DNA of 64,000 nt from Pseudomonas uvaldensis (GTDB lineage Bacteria; Pseudomonadota; Gammaproteobacteria; Pseudomonadales; Pseudomonadaceae), in contig NZ_JAIWKS010000001.1 in assembly GCF_021271205.1 (NCBI RefSeq), positions 620,001-684,000 on the forward strand. Direction: 5' to 3'. Made by a program: the position numbers and the translations under genes. The notes under the pieces were generated by a model. That model did no database searches, was not told where the DNA came from, and saw nothing but the letters and a program-made list of their open reading frames with translations. This document shows, in pieces, positions 42,358 to 52,385 of the stretch (positions within the stretch are counted from its first letter, which is position 1; each line of letters starts with the position of its first letter).

Positions 42358-43536
42358 ATGCTGCTCAACCTGTTCAATGAAATGCGCGCGGCCAAGGTGC
42401 CCGTGTCGGTGCGCGAACTGCTGGACCTGATCAACGCACTGAAACAGCGGGTGATCTTCGCTGACATGGACGAGTTTTATTACTTGGCCCGGGCAATCCT
42501 GGTGAAGGATGAGCGACATTTCGACAAGTTCGACCGGGCGTTCGCCGCCTACTTCAATGGCCTGGAGAAACTCGACGATCACCTTCAGGCACTGATCCCC
42601 GAAGACTGGTTGCGCAAGGAATTCGAGCGCTCGCTGACCGACGAAGAGCGTGCACAGATTCAGACCCTGGGCGGCCTCGACAAGCTGATCGAAGAATTCA
42701 AGAAGCGTCTGGAGGAACAGAAGGAGCGCCATGCCGGCGGCAACAAATGGATCGGCACTGGCGGCACCAGCCCGTTTGGCTCCGGCGGCTTCAACCCCGA
42801 AGGTATCCGCGTCGGTGACGCTGGCAAGCGCCAGGGCAAGGCGGTCAAAGTCTGGGACCAGCGCGAGTACAAAAACCTCGACGACCAGGTGGAACTGGGC
42901 ACTCGCAATATCAAGATCGCCCTGCGCCGCCTGCGCAAGTTCGCCCGCCAGGGGGCGGCCGAAGAGCTGGACATCGACGGCACCATCGACCACACCGCTC
43001 GGGACGCCGGCCTGTTGAACATCCAGATGCGCCCGGAACGGCGCAACTCCGTCAAGTTGCTGCTGCTGTTCGACATCGGCGGCTCGATGGATGCCCACGT
43101 AAGAATCTGCGAAGAGCTGTTCTCGGCCTGCAAGACCGAGTTCAAGCATCTGGAATACTTCTACTTCCACAACTTCATCTACGAGTCGGTCTGGAAGAAC
43201 AACCTGCGTCGCACCTCGGAACGCACTTCGACCCTGGATTTGCTGCATAAATACGGTCCCGACTACAAAGTGATCTTCATCGGTGACGCCGCCATGGCGC
43301 CTTATGAAATCACCCAGGCCGGTGGCAGCGTCGAACACTGGAATGAAGAAGCCGGTTATGTGTGGATGCAGCGCTTCATGGAGACGTACAAGAAACTCAT
43401 CTGGATCAATCCTTACCCCAAGGACACCTGGGGCTATACCGCTTCGACCAATATCGTGCGGGAGTTGGTGGAGGACCGGATGTATCCGCTGACGTTGCGG
43501 GGGCTGGAGGAAGGGATGCGGTTTCTGTCCAAGTAG
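42358..43536 (+). CDS. VWA-domain protein (CoxE-like), MoxR partner
   Basis: A 392-residue protein with an N-terminal helical region (MLLNLFNEMRAAKVPVSVRE), a glycine-rich linker (GTGGTSPFGSGGFNPEGIRV, about 140-160) and a C-terminal von Willebrand A domain. The metal site reads LLLLFDIGGSMDAHVRICEE, DxGxS rather than the classical DxSxS, so one MIDAS serine is replaced by glycine. It is paired with the MoxR ATPase, as is common for this family; the client is not identified. The gene ends 26 bases before a REPIN. Confidence 0.88.
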   Translation: MLLNLFNEMRAAKVPVSVRELLDLINALKQRVIFADMDEFYYLARAILVKDERHFDKFDRAFAAYFNGLEKLDDHLQALIPEDWLRKEFERSLTDEERAQIQTLGGLDKLIEEFKKRLEEQKERHAGGNKWIGTGGTSPFGSGGFNPEGIRVGDAGKRQGKAVKVWDQREYKNLDDQVELGTRNIKIALRRLRKFARQGAAEELDIDGTIDHTARDAGLLNIQMRPERRNSVKLLLLFDIGGSMDAHVRICEELFSACKTEFKHLEYFYFHNFIYESVWKNNLRRTSERTSTLDLLHKYGPDYKVIFIGDAAMAPYEITQAGGSVEHWNEEAGYVWMQRFMETYKKLIWINPYPKDTWGYTASTNIVRELVEDRMYPLTLRGLEEGMRFLSK

Positions 43537-43561
43537 TTTTTTGGGCGTCTGATCTGGCCTC

Positions 43562-43639
43562 ATCGCGAGCAGGCCCGCTCCCACACTGGATCTATGTCGT
43601 CTACAAGATCCAATGTGGGAGCGGGCTTGCTCGCGAAGC
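43562..43639. repeat. REPIN (paired REP)
   Basis: ATCGCGAGCAGGCCCGCTCC (then CACAC) and GTGGGAGCGGGCTTGCTCGC around a short loop, immediately before the 3' end of pxpC; the pxpC stop is three bases from the repeat. Confidence 0.88.
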
Positions 43640-43641
43640 TC

Positions 43642-44562
43642 CTAGCTACCTTGAAGACTGCGCAAATACTGGACCTGCTGCCAATGCGCAACCTCCTGCA
43701 CCACCGGCCGCAACCGCACCTGCGCCCCCGGCAGGCATTGTGCCAGGCGCACCAGGGACAGCGGCGTCAAAGCCCCCAGGCGTGGATAACCGCCAATGGT
43801 TTGCCGGTCGTTGAGCAGCACGATCGGCTGACCGTCCGGCGGCACCTGCACGGCGCCCAGGGGAATGCCTTCGGAAATCATCGCGCTACCCTGATATTCC
43901 AACGGCGTGCCCAACAACCGGATACCCATGCGGTCGGCGCGGCTGTCCAGTGTCCAGGCCGTATTGAACGCATCGAACAGACTCCGTCCACTGAATGCGC
44001 CATTTTGCGCCCCCAGGATCAGATCCAGCGGCGCCTGCTGCTGGAAATCCGGAATCCGTGAGTGCGGCATGGGTCGGCACGTCGCCAAGCCGCAATAACT
44101 CAGCTGCTCGCCGCGGTCCAGCGCCCGCCCCTGTCCGTCCAGGCCACCGAGTTCTTCCCTCACCACCGTCGCCCGACTGCCGAGCACCGCAGGCGCATCG
44201 AACCCGCCGGGGGCCGCCAGATAGGCCCTGGCTCCGAGCACCGGTTGGGTCAGCGACAGCACCTGTCCCCTGCGCAGGCTGAAAAATCGCCACGATGCGA
44301 CCGGCTGGCCATCGATCCGCGCCCCCAGGTCTGCCCCCGCCAGCGCCAATACGCAATCCTCTTCGGCCACCACCGTGAAGCCGCCGAGGGTAATCTCCAC
44401 GACTGCGGCGTCCAGCGCATTGCCCAGCATCCAGTTGGCCCAACTCATCGACAACCAATCCGCCGCGCCGCCCTGGGTCACGCCCAGATGCCTCACCCCG
44501 AAACGGCCGGCATCCTGCAACAGGCACAGAGGGGTGCTGGCCTCGATCAACAGACGGCTCAT
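43642..44562 (-). CDS. pxpC: 5-oxoprolinase subunit PxpC
   Basis: A 306-residue biotin-dependent carboxyltransferase-like protein (KipA/PxpC). It opens [20 protein letters not shown] and carries HLGVTQGGAADWLSMSWANW, with ILGAQNGAFSGRSLFDAFNT in the centre and QTIGGYPRLGALTPLSLVRL near the end. With PxpA and PxpB it forms the ATP-dependent 5-oxoprolinase that converts pyroglutamate to glutamate. Its ATG overlaps the pxpB stop by four bases. Confidence 0.9.
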   Translation of the reverse strand: MSRLLIEASTPLCLLQDAGRFGVRHLGVTQGGAADWLSMSWANWMLGNALDAAVVEITLGGFTVVAEEDCVLALAGADLGARIDGQPVASWRFFSLRRGQVLSLTQPVLGARAYLAAPGGFDAPAVLGSRATVVREELGGLDGQGRALDRGEQLSYCGLATCRPMPHSRIPDFQQQAPLDLILGAQNGAFSGRSLFDAFNTAWTLDSRADRMGIRLLGTPLEYQGSAMISEGIPLGAVQVPPDGQPIVLLNDRQTIGGYPRLGALTPLSLVRLAQCLPGAQVRLRPVVQEVAHWQQVQYLRSLQGS

Positions 44563-45263
44563 GACTGGGCCTCCAGCGGTGTGTCATCCCCTCCCAGGGC
44601 GATGAATTCGGCGTGGTCCACAGGTGAGAAACGCACCGTGTCGCCAGGTTGCATCAGGCTGTAGCCATCACGCCCACGGTCAAACAGTCGGGCCGGCGTG
44701 CGGCCGATCAGGTTCCAGCCGCCGGGCGATACCACCGGGTAAGCAGCGGTCTGGCGCTCGGCGATCCCGACACTGCCCGCCGCCACCCGCTTGCGTGGCG
44801 TATCGAGGCGTGGCGCGGCCAGCACTTCGTCCACCAGCCCCATAAAAGCGAACCCGGGTGCAAAACCCAGGGCGAACACCTGATACTCACGGTCGCTATG
44901 GGTACGGATCACCTGGTCCACGGTCAGGCCGCTGCGTTGGGACAGCAGCGCCAGCTCCGGCCCGACACTGAGGTCGTACCACACCGGCAGTACATGCCGC
45001 TGGCCGACGGTCCGATCGTCGGGCGACAAGTTATTCAGCGCCTCGTCGATCAGTTCCTTCGCCTCGGCCGGGCTCAGTGCCAGCAGGTCGTAATGCACCA
45101 TCAGCGTCGTGTAGGACGGCACCAGGTCGATCAGGCGCTCGGCGAACACCGCCCTCAGGCGCTCACCGGCGGCGAGCATCCAGGGCATGTTGGCCTCGGC
45201 GATTTCATCGAACAGGCGCACCATCAGGCAGTCCACCGCCACCACTTCCACACGTGGCTTCAT
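44559..45263 (-). CDS. pxpB: 5-oxoprolinase subunit PxpB
   Basis: A 234-residue protein of the KipI/PxpB family, with [20 protein letters not shown] near 55-74 and [20 protein letters not shown] near 133-152, then [20 protein letters not shown] and [20 protein letters not shown]. It complexes with PxpC. It overlaps pxpA upstream and pxpC downstream by four bases each, so the three are translationally coupled. Confidence 0.9.
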   Translation of the reverse strand: MKPRVEVVAVDCLMVRLFDEIAEANMPWMLAAGERLRAVFAERLIDLVPSYTTLMVHYDLLALSPAEAKELIDEALNNLSPDDRTVGQRHVLPVWYDLSVGPELALLSQRSGLTVDQVIRTHSDREYQVFALGFAPGFAFMGLVDEVLAAPRLDTPRKRVAAGSVGIAERQTAAYPVVSPGGWNLIGRTPARLFDRGRDGYSLMQPGDTVRFSPVDHAEFIALGGDDTPLEAQS

Positions 45264-46012
45264 GGTGCACTCTGCCGGTCCAGAGCCTCGCGGATGCGCC
45301 GTACGGCAGCCACTGAACTGGCGTTGTCACCGTGCACGCACAATGTGTTGGCATTCAGGATCAACTCGCTTCCGTCACTGGCGGTCAGCGCACCGCCACG
45401 GGCAATGGTCAGGGCCTGGGCGATGATGACCTCGGCCTCGTGATGCACAGCCCCTGGCAATTGCCGCGAAACCAGATGCCCAGCGCTGTCATAGGCACGG
45501 TCGGCGAAGGCTTCGAACCATAAGGTCAGGCCGTATTCATCCCCCAGGGCCTGGGCGATGCTGTTGTCCCGGGTCGCCATCAGCATCAGCGGCAGTTCCC
45601 GGTCATAGGCGGCGACCGCCTGGATCACGGTGCGCAGCTGCGCCGGATTGGCCATCATGTCGTTGTACATCGCGCCGTGAGGCTTGACGTAGCTGACCCG
45701 ACCGCCCTGGGCCCGGCAAATACCGTCGAGGGCACCGATCTGGTAATGCAGCAGGTCCTGCAGTTCCCGGGCGGTATAGGCCATGGAGCGTCGGCCGAAC
45801 CCCACCAGATCCTGATAGGCCGGGTGCGCGCCGATCCGCACACCATGGCTCAGGGCCAGACTGACGGTCTTGCGCATGGTGCTCGGATCGCCAGCATGGA
45901 AACCGCAGGCGATGTTGGCGCAGTCGATGAAGGGCATCACCTCGGCGTCCAGGCCCATGGTCCAACTGCCGAAGCTTTCGCCGATGTCGCAATTCAATAG
46001 CAGGCGGTTCAC
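45260..46012 (-). CDS. pxpA: 5-oxoprolinase subunit PxpA (LamB/YcsF)
   Basis: A 250-residue YcsF-family protein starting [20 protein letters not shown]. Diagnostic segments are [20 protein letters not shown] (about 28-47), [20 protein letters not shown] and [17 protein letters not shown] [20 protein letters not shown]. It is the catalytic ring-opening subunit for 5-oxoproline. It follows the MFS transporter after 51 bases and overlaps pxpB. Four genes form the operon. Confidence 0.9.
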   Translation of the reverse strand: MNRLLLNCDIGESFGSWTMGLDAEVMPFIDCANIACGFHAGDPSTMRKTVSLALSHGVRIGAHPAYQDLVGFGRRSMAYTARELQDLLHYQIGALDGICRAQGGRVSYVKPHGAMYNDMMANPAQLRTVIQAVAAYDRELPLMLMATRDNSIAQALGDEYGLTLWFEAFADRAYDSAGHLVSRQLPGAVHHEAEVIIAQALTIARGGALTASDGSELILNANTLCVHGDNASSVAAVRRIREALDRQSAP

Positions 46013-46063
46013 GTGAACGCTCCTGTAGATTTAAGCAGGGGCCTGTGCCCCACAGATTAACCG

Positions 46064-47350
46064 TTACTCGGCTTCCAGCTGCTTGCCTTGGGTTTCCGGC
46101 AGGCTCAGGGCCGCCAGTATCACCACGCCGTAGGACACCGCCGCGAACGCACCGATGCCGACGCTCAGTGGCACTTTCTGGCTCAGCAGGCCGATCAACA
46201 GTGGGAACAATGCCGCCAACGCACGGCCGATGTTGTAGCAAAAACCCTGGCCCGAGCCCCTGATGCGCGTAGGAAACAGCTCCGTCAGGAACGAACCCAT
46301 GCCGCTGAACATACCGGAAGCGAAGAATCCCAGGGGAAAGCCCAGCCAGAGCATCACATCATTGCTCACCGGCATCTGGGTATACAGCAACACGATGGTG
46401 AACGAGCCGATGGCGTAGAGGACGAAGTTCTTCTTGCGCCCCAGGATGTCCGACAGGTACGCGCTGATGACATAGCCGACGTAGGAACCGACGATCACCA
46501 TCGCCAGGTACCCGCCGGTGCTCAGGACGCTCAAGCCGCGTTCATTCTTGAGAAACGTCGGTAGCCAGGAAGTGATGGCGTAATAGCCCCCCAAGGCGCC
46601 AGTGGTCAACAGCGAAGCGCGAACGGTGGTAAACAGGATGCCAGGGGCGAAAATCTCGTAGAATTTCGCAGAATTGCTGGACGCTTCACGGGCCTTGGTC
46701 TGGTTATAGATTTCCGGATCCTTGACCAGCCGACGAACAAAAATCACGAACACCGCCGGGACGATGCCGAGGATGAACAAGGCACGCCAGGCATCCTCAG
46801 GCGGCAACACCGAAAACAGCAGCGCATACAGAATCGCTGTCATGCCCCAGCCCAGCGCCCAACCCGACTGCACCATGCCTACCGCCTTGCCGCGGTCCTT
46901 GGCCCGGATCACCTCCCCCATCAATACCGCGCCGGCCGTCCATTCGCCGCCGAAGCCGAAGCCCATCAGCGTACGGGCGATCAGCAATTGTTCATAGCTC
47001 TGGGCGAATCCACACAGGAAGGTGAAGAAGGCGAACCACAGCACCGTCAGTTGCAGGGTGCGCACCCGACCGATACGGTCCGACAGAATGCCCGCCACCC
47101 AGCCGCCAATGGCTGAGGCAATCAGGGTACTGGTGTGGATCAGCCCGGCCTGACCGGTGGTGATACCCCACATCGCGATCAGGGTCGGCACCACGAAACT
47201 GAGCATCTGTGTATCCATGCCGTCCAGGGCGTAGCCGATCTTGCAGCTCCAGAATGTGCGGCGCTCCTGCTGGTTGATGTCGCGATACCAGTCGAACGGG
47301 CCGGACCGGGCCTGGGGTTTGGGGACGCCGAGGGTGTCGGGTGCACTCAT
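46064..47350 (-). CDS. MFS transporter, aromatic acid/sialate:H+ symporter type
   Basis: A 428-residue twelve-helix transporter starting MSAPDTLGVPKPQARSGPFD. LDGMDTQMLSFVVPTLIAMW in helix 1, GILSDRIGRVRTLQL after helix 2 and GFGFGGEWTAGAVLMGEVIR in helix 4 are typical of the metabolite:H+ symporter group. GGAG lies seven bases upstream of the ATG at 47350. Being first in an operon with pxpABC, it is likely to import 5-oxoproline or a precursor; that is inference. Confidence 0.88.
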   Translation of the reverse strand: MSAPDTLGVPKPQARSGPFDWYRDINQQERRTFWSCKIGYALDGMDTQMLSFVVPTLIAMWGITTGQAGLIHTSTLIASAIGGWVAGILSDRIGRVRTLQLTVLWFAFFTFLCGFAQSYEQLLIARTLMGFGFGGEWTAGAVLMGEVIRAKDRGKAVGMVQSGWALGWGMTAILYALLFSVLPPEDAWRALFILGIVPAVFVIFVRRLVKDPEIYNQTKAREASSNSAKFYEIFAPGILFTTVRASLLTTGALGGYYAITSWLPTFLKNERGLSVLSTGGYLAMVIVGSYVGYVISAYLSDILGRKKNFVLYAIGSFTIVLLYTQMPVSNDVMLWLGFPLGFFASGMFSGMGSFLTELFPTRIRGSGQGFCYNIGRALAALFPLLIGLLSQKVPLSVGIGAFAAVSYGVVILAALSLPETQGKQLEAE

Positions 47351-47536
47351 GGTGGTTCTCCACGGTTTTATTGTTATCGGGCCTCGACGATGCAAAGCGC
47401 AGAGACCGGTTGCCCCGATTCTTGAGCGCGCGCGCCGTCGCGTCCAACGAATAAATCCCCGGCCGGGTCATAAGAAAAATTTGATTGGGTGCCGAAGATG
47501 GCTCAGGCAAAGCCCCCATGTGACAAGGGAACTTAC

Positions 47537-47624
47537 TGTGGGAGCAAAGCTTGCTCGCGAAACAGGCGCCTCGGTTCCTGACAAACCGCGTGGCATTCAT
47601 CGCGGGCAAGCCTTGCTCCCACAA
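47537..47624. repeat. REPIN (paired REP, variant)
   Basis: GTGGGAGCAAAGCTTGCTCG and ATCGCGGGCAAGCCTTGCTC (then CCAC) enclose about 45 bases. The AAGCTT/AAGCCTT core is a variant of the GAGCGGGCTTGC type. Confidence 0.85.
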
Positions 47625-47663
47625 ATTCCCCGAGCCGCGGGAAACCGGTTTAAACAGGTTGAG

Positions 47664-48206
47664 TCAGAGCCCGCGCAGGTCGCGCTCTTCGATCGGCCGG
47701 CTCTGGCGCAGGCGCCTGCCGCCCAGCACCACCCAGTCGATCAGGCGGAACAGGCATTCCAGGCCGAACGACAGCAGCATGGCCCCGCCGATGCCCCAGA
47801 TCATGGCCTCTGGGGTCAGCAGGATCTGGTAGCTGTAACCGTTCCAGGTTTCCTTACGGATATCCGGATCAGCGGCCAGCGCCACTTGCAGCAAACGGAT
47901 GTACCACGGCCCTTGCATCGCCTGGAATTGCTTGTCCAACGCCTGCTGGCGCACCAGCAAGGTGTTCAGGCTGTCGGCATCACTACGGAAGATCGGGTCT
48001 TCGCTGGCACGGTAATGGGCCACCAGCGCCTGCATGTCGCCTTTGAAAAACTGGTTGGCGGTGTCCTGGAAGCCGCGCAAGCCGGTCTGCGCCTCGATCA
48101 GGTGCGCCTCGACCCGCTTGGCGTAATCGTTGACGAAACCCGGTACCTGCACGCCCACCAGCAGGCCCACCGCAAACAACACAAGCCGTAGATAACTGAG
48201 CAACAT
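47664..48206 (-). CDS. DUF2937 family membrane protein
   Basis: A 180-residue protein with a membrane helix at each end ([20 protein letters not shown] and [20 protein letters not shown]) and a helical periplasmic middle ([20 protein letters not shown]). This is the DUF2937 pattern. Function unknown. It starts 12 bases after the class II amidotransferase stop, suggesting one transcript. Confidence 0.8.
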   Translation of the reverse strand: MLLSYLRLVLFAVGLLVGVQVPGFVNDYAKRVEAHLIEAQTGLRGFQDTANQFFKGDMQALVAHYRASEDPIFRSDADSLNTLLVRQQALDKQFQAMQGPWYIRLLQVALAADPDIRKETWNGYSYQILLTPEAMIWGIGGAMLLSFGLECLFRLIDWVVLGGRRLRQSRPIEERDLRGL

Positions 48207-48218
48207 AACGTGACGTCC

Positions 48219-48995
48219 TTATTCGGTGCGGCCCTGGCTGACGCATTCGCCGCGTCGCCACAGGCTCCATTGGCCCGGTTCGTAGCGGGTCCAGGTTTCG
48301 TTTTCGGTCAGAGGCTCGGTGGCGATCACCGTGACCACATCGTCGGGCGTGGTTTCGGCCTGGAAATCCACGATCACGTCCACGTCCTTGAGCCGCGCCG
48401 GGCCAAACGGCGCACGACGGGTGATCTGGACCAGTTTGGTCGAGCAATAGCAGAACAGCCAGTCGCCATCGCTGAGCAGGCAATTGAATACGCCCTTGCT
48501 GCGGTATTCGGCGCAAGCCTGAATAAGTGACGGCAGCAACAGTTCCACCTCCACCGGTTCCGGAAAAGCCTCGCGCACGCGGTTGAGCAGATCGCAGAAC
48601 GCCGCTTCGCTATCGGTATCGCCCACCGGACGATAGAAGCGGGTTGGAGGCTGGAAGTCGGCAAGCTGGCCGTTATGGGCGAAACACCAGTTGCGGCCCC
48701 ACAATTCGCGCACGAACGGATGGGTGTTGGACAGGCAGACCTTGCCGACATTGGCCTGGCGGATATGCCCGATCACCACTTCGCTCTTGATCGGATAACG
48801 CTGCACCAGGTTCGCCACTTCCGACTCGCTGCTGGCCGCCGGGTCCTGGAAAAGGCGCAGGCCACGGCCCTCATAAAACGCGATGCCCCAGCCGTCCCGG
48901 TGCGGGCCGGTCCTGCCACCGCGCTGCATCAGCCCGGTGAAGCTGAACACGATGTCGGTCGGCACATTGGCACTCATGCCCAATAACTCACACAT
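48219..48995 (-). CDS. Class II glutamine amidotransferase (YafJ-like)
   Basis: A 258-residue N-terminal nucleophile hydrolase. After removal of Met, Cys2 (MCELLGMSANVPTDIVFSFT) is the nucleophile; HRDGWGIAFYEGRGL, GHIRQANVGKVCLSNTHPFV and CFAHNGQLADF complete the glutaminase site. No synthetase domain is attached, as in YafJ. The acceptor is unknown. It is followed by the DUF2937 gene. Confidence 0.87.
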   Translation of the reverse strand: MCELLGMSANVPTDIVFSFTGLMQRGGRTGPHRDGWGIAFYEGRGLRLFQDPAASSESEVANLVQRYPIKSEVVIGHIRQANVGKVCLSNTHPFVRELWGRNWCFAHNGQLADFQPPTRFYRPVGDTDSEAAFCDLLNRVREAFPEPVEVELLLPSLIQACAEYRSKGVFNCLLSDGDWLFCYCSTKLVQITRRAPFGPARLKDVDVIVDFQAETTPDDVVTVIATEPLTENETWTRYEPGQWSLWRRGECVSQGRTE

Positions 48996-49025
48996 GTTCG
49001 AACTCTCGCTTGAAGGCAGGCCTGG

Positions 49026-49523
49026 TTACAGACGCGGTTCGATACGCGAACGCTGGGGGTTGCTCGGCACCGGCGGCCGACCGTAACGGTCGTCGCCGGC
49101 CACGCCGAAGGGCAGCTCATCCTGCGTGTCATCGACGGCGGCAGCGGCTTTCGCGGCAGCGTCCCGCTCCTTGCGGGCGTTGGCTGCACGCTCGATGGGC
49201 AAGCGGATCAGCACGACGATCAGGTAAAGGCCCAAGGCGATCATGCCGTACATGAATAGATCGGACACCGCCCGCCAGGCGTTGTTGCCGACCTTGAACA
49301 AAACGTCCAGGGCAACGATGGCCAAGGCCGGAGCAACCTTTGCCTTCACCGGGTCGACAATGGTGGGGCTGAACAGCAACACGGCCATCAGCAGCCGCAG
49401 CGGCTCGCGCAACCAACGCCACATCCAGCGCGTCATGCGCATCCATACCAGCAGGCAGCCCAGCGCAGCGAAGGCGTAGAGGCCCCAGGCAATCAGATAG
49501 TCATTCTCGGTCATGGTGTCCAT
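49026..49523 (-). CDS. Hypothetical inner-membrane protein
   Basis: A 165-residue protein with three to four hydrophobic segments (YLIAWGLYAFAALGCLLVWM near 9-28, PALAIVALDVLF near 85, DLFMYGMIALGLYLIVVLIR near 90-110) and a charged C-terminal tail (ERAANARKERDAAAKAAAAV, then QRSRIEPRL). I do not recognise the family with certainty. A start at 49514 (MTENDYLIAWG) is equally possible. It lies upstream of the amidotransferase gene in the same direction. Confidence 0.7.
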   Translation of the reverse strand: MDTMTENDYLIAWGLYAFAALGCLLVWMRMTRWMWRWLREPLRLLMAVLLFSPTIVDPVKAKVAPALAIVALDVLFKVGNNAWRAVSDLFMYGMIALGLYLIVVLIRLPIERAANARKERDAAAKAAAAVDDTQDELPFGVAGDDRYGRPPVPSNPQRSRIEPRL

Positions 49524-49679
49524 GGCAAGGCAGGCAAATAGACGCTTATAGTAACGGCTTTTCGCTCTTCAAGCTGCCCCGGCGTCTGCCCGGTGACCTT
49601 TGTGGACAGTGCGACCGACCGACAGAACTAATCGCAACGTCCGCTTGTCCTTTTTTCGTACAACGTTCGAGAGTCCTTC

Positions 49680-51734
49680 ATGCCCTTATCCGCCCCCGTT
49701 TCCAACGCCCCGATGGCCCGCAGGGATATCGGTGTCGATCCGTACGCCTGGCTGCAGGAGCGCGATGCCGAGGCCGTGCTCGATTACCTCAAGGCTGAAA
49801 ACAGCTACCAGGAGGCGCAACTCGCCGACCAGGCCGAACTGCGCGAAACCCTGTTCCAGGAAATCAAGGGCCGGATCCTCGAGACCGACCTGTCCCTGCC
49901 CTCTCCCTGGGGCCCGTATTTGTATTACACCCGTACCACGGCCGGTGACGAATACCCGCGCCACTACCGTTGCCCACGTCCTACCGACGACAGCCTGACG
50001 GTGGACGAGAGCCGCGAGCAATTGCTGCTGGACCCGAACGAACTGGCCGGTGGTGGGTTCTTTTCCCTGGGGGCGTTCAGCATCAGCCCCGATCATCAGC
50101 GCCTGGCCTACAGCCAGGACACCTCGGGCGATGAAATCTACACCCTGTTCGTGAAGGAATTGTCCAACGGCAAGGTCAGCGAACTGTCTTTCGAAAATTG
50201 CGATGGCAGCATGACCTGGGCCAATGACAGCCTGACGCTGTTTTTCGGCGAGCTGGACGACACCCATCGCCCTCACAAGCTCTGGCGCTATCGGCTCGAT
50301 GGCACCGCCGCCGAGCAAGTGTTCCATGAACCGGACGGACGCTTTTTCCTGCATTGCTACCGCTCCAGCTCCGAACGCCAGCTGATTTTGTCCCTGGGCA
50401 GCAAGACCACCAGTGAAGTCTGGGTACTCGACGCGACGCAACCCCAGCAGCCGTTCTCCTGCCTGGCGCCCCGGGCGGAAAATCATGAATACGACGTCGA
50501 CCACGGCCTGCTCGATGGACAATGGACGTGGTTTATCCGCAGCAACCGCGACGGCATCAACTTCGCCCTGTACCAGGCACCCGACACCGGCGTGGCGCCG
50601 GTCGAAGCCGACTGGCAGAACCTGATCCCACACAGCGACACGGTGATGATCGACGGTCTGAGCCTGAACGCGGGCGCCATGACCCTGAGCTTGCGCGAAG
50701 GTGGCCTGCCCATCATTGAAGTTCACCCACAGGGTCTGCCCGCGTATCGGGTGCAGTTACCCGACGCGGCCTACAGCCTGCATGTGCAGAACAGCCTGGA
50801 ATTCTCCAGCGACCGCATCCGCCTGCGCTATGAAGCCTTGAACCGTCCGGCGCAGATTCGCCAGTTGGACCTGGCCAGCGGCGAGCAGGTCGTACTCAAG
50901 CAAACCCCGGTGCTGGGCCCGTTCGACGCCGATGCCTACGTCAGCCAACGGCTCTGGGCGACGGCCCCGGACGGCACGCAAGTGCCCATCAGCCTGGTGA
51001 TCAAGCGCGAAGCCCTCGGCCAGCCGGTGCCGCTGTACTTGTATGGCTACGGCGCCTATGGCCACAGCCTCGACCCGTGGTTTTCCCATGCACGGCTGAG
51101 CCTGCTCGACCGGGGCGTGGCGTTTGCCATTGCCCACGTACGCGGAGGCGGCGAGCTGGGAGAAGCCTGGTATCGCGCCGGCAAGCAAGAGCACAAGCAC
51201 AACACCTTCAGCGACTTTATCGCATGTGCCGAACACCTGATCGACAACGGTCTGACCACCGCCGACCAGTTGGCAATCAGTGGCGGCAGCGCCGGTGGCC
51301 TGCTGATCGGCGCGGTGCTCAACCAACGCCCGGAATTGTTCAGGGTCGCCATCGCCGAAGTGCCGTTCGTCGATGTGCTCAACACAATGCTCGACCCGGA
51401 TTTGCCATTGACCGTCACCGAATACGACGAATGGGGCAACCCCGAGGATCCTCAGGTCTATGATCGGATCAAGGCCTACGCCCCGTACGAAAACGTCAGC
51501 GCCCAGGCTTATCCGGCACTGTTGGTCATCGCCGGATACAACGACAGCCGTGTGCAATATTGGGAAGCAGCCAAGTGGGTGGCGAAATTGCGGGCAACCA
51601 AAACCGACGACAATCCGTTGCTGCTCAAGACCGAACTGGGCGCAGGCCACGGTGGAATGAGCGGACGCTACCAGGGGTTGCGTGACGTAGCGCTCGAATA
51701 TGCGTTTGTGTTGAAGATTCTGAAGCGGGTTTGA
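49680..51734 (+). CDS. ptrB: Oligopeptidase B (S9A prolyl-oligopeptidase family)
   Basis: A 684-residue serine peptidase that cuts oligopeptides after Lys/Arg. A seven-bladed propeller occupies about residues 70-400; the hydrolase domain follows with ISGGSAGGLLIGAVLNQRPE (Ser537), AGYNDSRVQYWE (Asp) and LGAGHGGMSGRY (His). The entry DPYAWLQERDAEAVLDYLKA at 22-41 is also family-specific. No signal peptide, so it is cytoplasmic. Acidic S1 residues for basic substrates were not mapped, so dipeptidyl activity is not excluded. Confidence 0.88.
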   Translation: MPLSAPVSNAPMARRDIGVDPYAWLQERDAEAVLDYLKAENSYQEAQLADQAELRETLFQEIKGRILETDLSLPSPWGPYLYYTRTTAGDEYPRHYRCPRPTDDSLTVDESREQLLLDPNELAGGGFFSLGAFSISPDHQRLAYSQDTSGDEIYTLFVKELSNGKVSELSFENCDGSMTWANDSLTLFFGELDDTHRPHKLWRYRLDGTAAEQVFHEPDGRFFLHCYRSSSERQLILSLGSKTTSEVWVLDATQPQQPFSCLAPRAENHEYDVDHGLLDGQWTWFIRSNRDGINFALYQAPDTGVAPVEADWQNLIPHSDTVMIDGLSLNAGAMTLSLREGGLPIIEVHPQGLPAYRVQLPDAAYSLHVQNSLEFSSDRIRLRYEALNRPAQIRQLDLASGEQVVLKQTPVLGPFDADAYVSQRLWATAPDGTQVPISLVIKREALGQPVPLYLYGYGAYGHSLDPWFSHARLSLLDRGVAFAIAHVRGGGELGEAWYRAGKQEHKHNTFSDFIACAEHLIDNGLTTADQLAISGGSAGGLLIGAVLNQRPELFRVAIAEVPFVDVLNTMLDPDLPLTVTEYDEWGNPEDPQVYDRIKAYAPYENVSAQAYPALLVIAGYNDSRVQYWEAAKWVAKLRATKTDDNPLLLKTELGAGHGGMSGRYQGLRDVALEYAFVLKILKRV

Positions 51735-51782
51735 GGAACTCTGGATAAAGGCCGGGTCATAGGGAACGACACGGCCTGTATA

Positions 51783-51812
51783 GGGGGGAGCGGGTTTGCT
51801 CGCTCCCCCAAT
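51783..51812. repeat. GGGGGAGCGGG hairpin
   Basis: GGGGGGAGCGGGTTTGCTCG then CTCCCCC: a REP-derived hairpin in the 140-base gap between ptrB and the cNMP-binding protein. Without a T-run its terminator function is doubtful. Confidence 0.6.
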
Positions 51813-51875
51813 GGAGGATCTTGCATCCAGGCCTGCCCGCAACCGCAACAGACACAAGAAAAAGACCGTGACGAC

Positions 51876-52349
51876 ATGCCAGAACCCACCTTACTGAACA
51901 ACGAAATTCGCGACTGGTTGATGGACTGCGGTCTGTTCGACCCGTTGCTGCCTGTCGACTTTGCCGCAGCGTCGGGCTACTTCAGCATCAGCGCCATCGC
52001 CCAGGGCGAAGCGATTTTCCACGAGGGCGATGCCGGCAGCTTCATGTGCATCATCCACACCGGCCAGGTGGCCGTGCAGAAAACCGGCCCCGACGGCCAA
52101 CCCGTGACCATCGCCACCCTGCGCAGCGGCCGGGCATTCGGCGAAATGGCTGTGCTGGACGGCGAACGGCGCTCGGCCACGTGCATCGCGGCCAGCGATT
52201 GCCAATTGCTGAACCTGGGCAAGGACTCCCTGGAAAAAATGATCAACGATGCTCCCAAGGTGGCCGCAAAAATCATCCGCGCCCTCGCTGTATCCCTGTC
52301 CAAGCGCCTGCGCATGGCGGATGGGCAGTTGCTGTCGCAACAGGTTTAA
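51876..52349 (+). CDS. Cyclic-nucleotide-binding domain protein
   Basis: A 157-residue protein that is a single cNMP-binding beta roll: ISAIAQGEAIFHEGDAGSFM, IIHTGQVAVQKTG, and the phosphate cassette FGEMAVLDGERRSATCIAAS. A C-terminal helix (VAAKIIRALAVSLSKRLRMA) follows, with no DNA-binding HTH, so it is not a Crp-type regulator. It probably binds cAMP or cGMP and signals through a partner; the partner is not identified. Confidence 0.82.
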   Translation: MPEPTLLNNEIRDWLMDCGLFDPLLPVDFAAASGYFSISAIAQGEAIFHEGDAGSFMCIIHTGQVAVQKTGPDGQPVTIATLRSGRAFGEMAVLDGERRSATCIAASDCQLLNLGKDSLEKMINDAPKVAAKIIRALAVSLSKRLRMADGQLLSQQV

Positions 52350-52385
52350 CAGCCGCACCGCAGCCTCTGTGCATACCGCAGCCCC

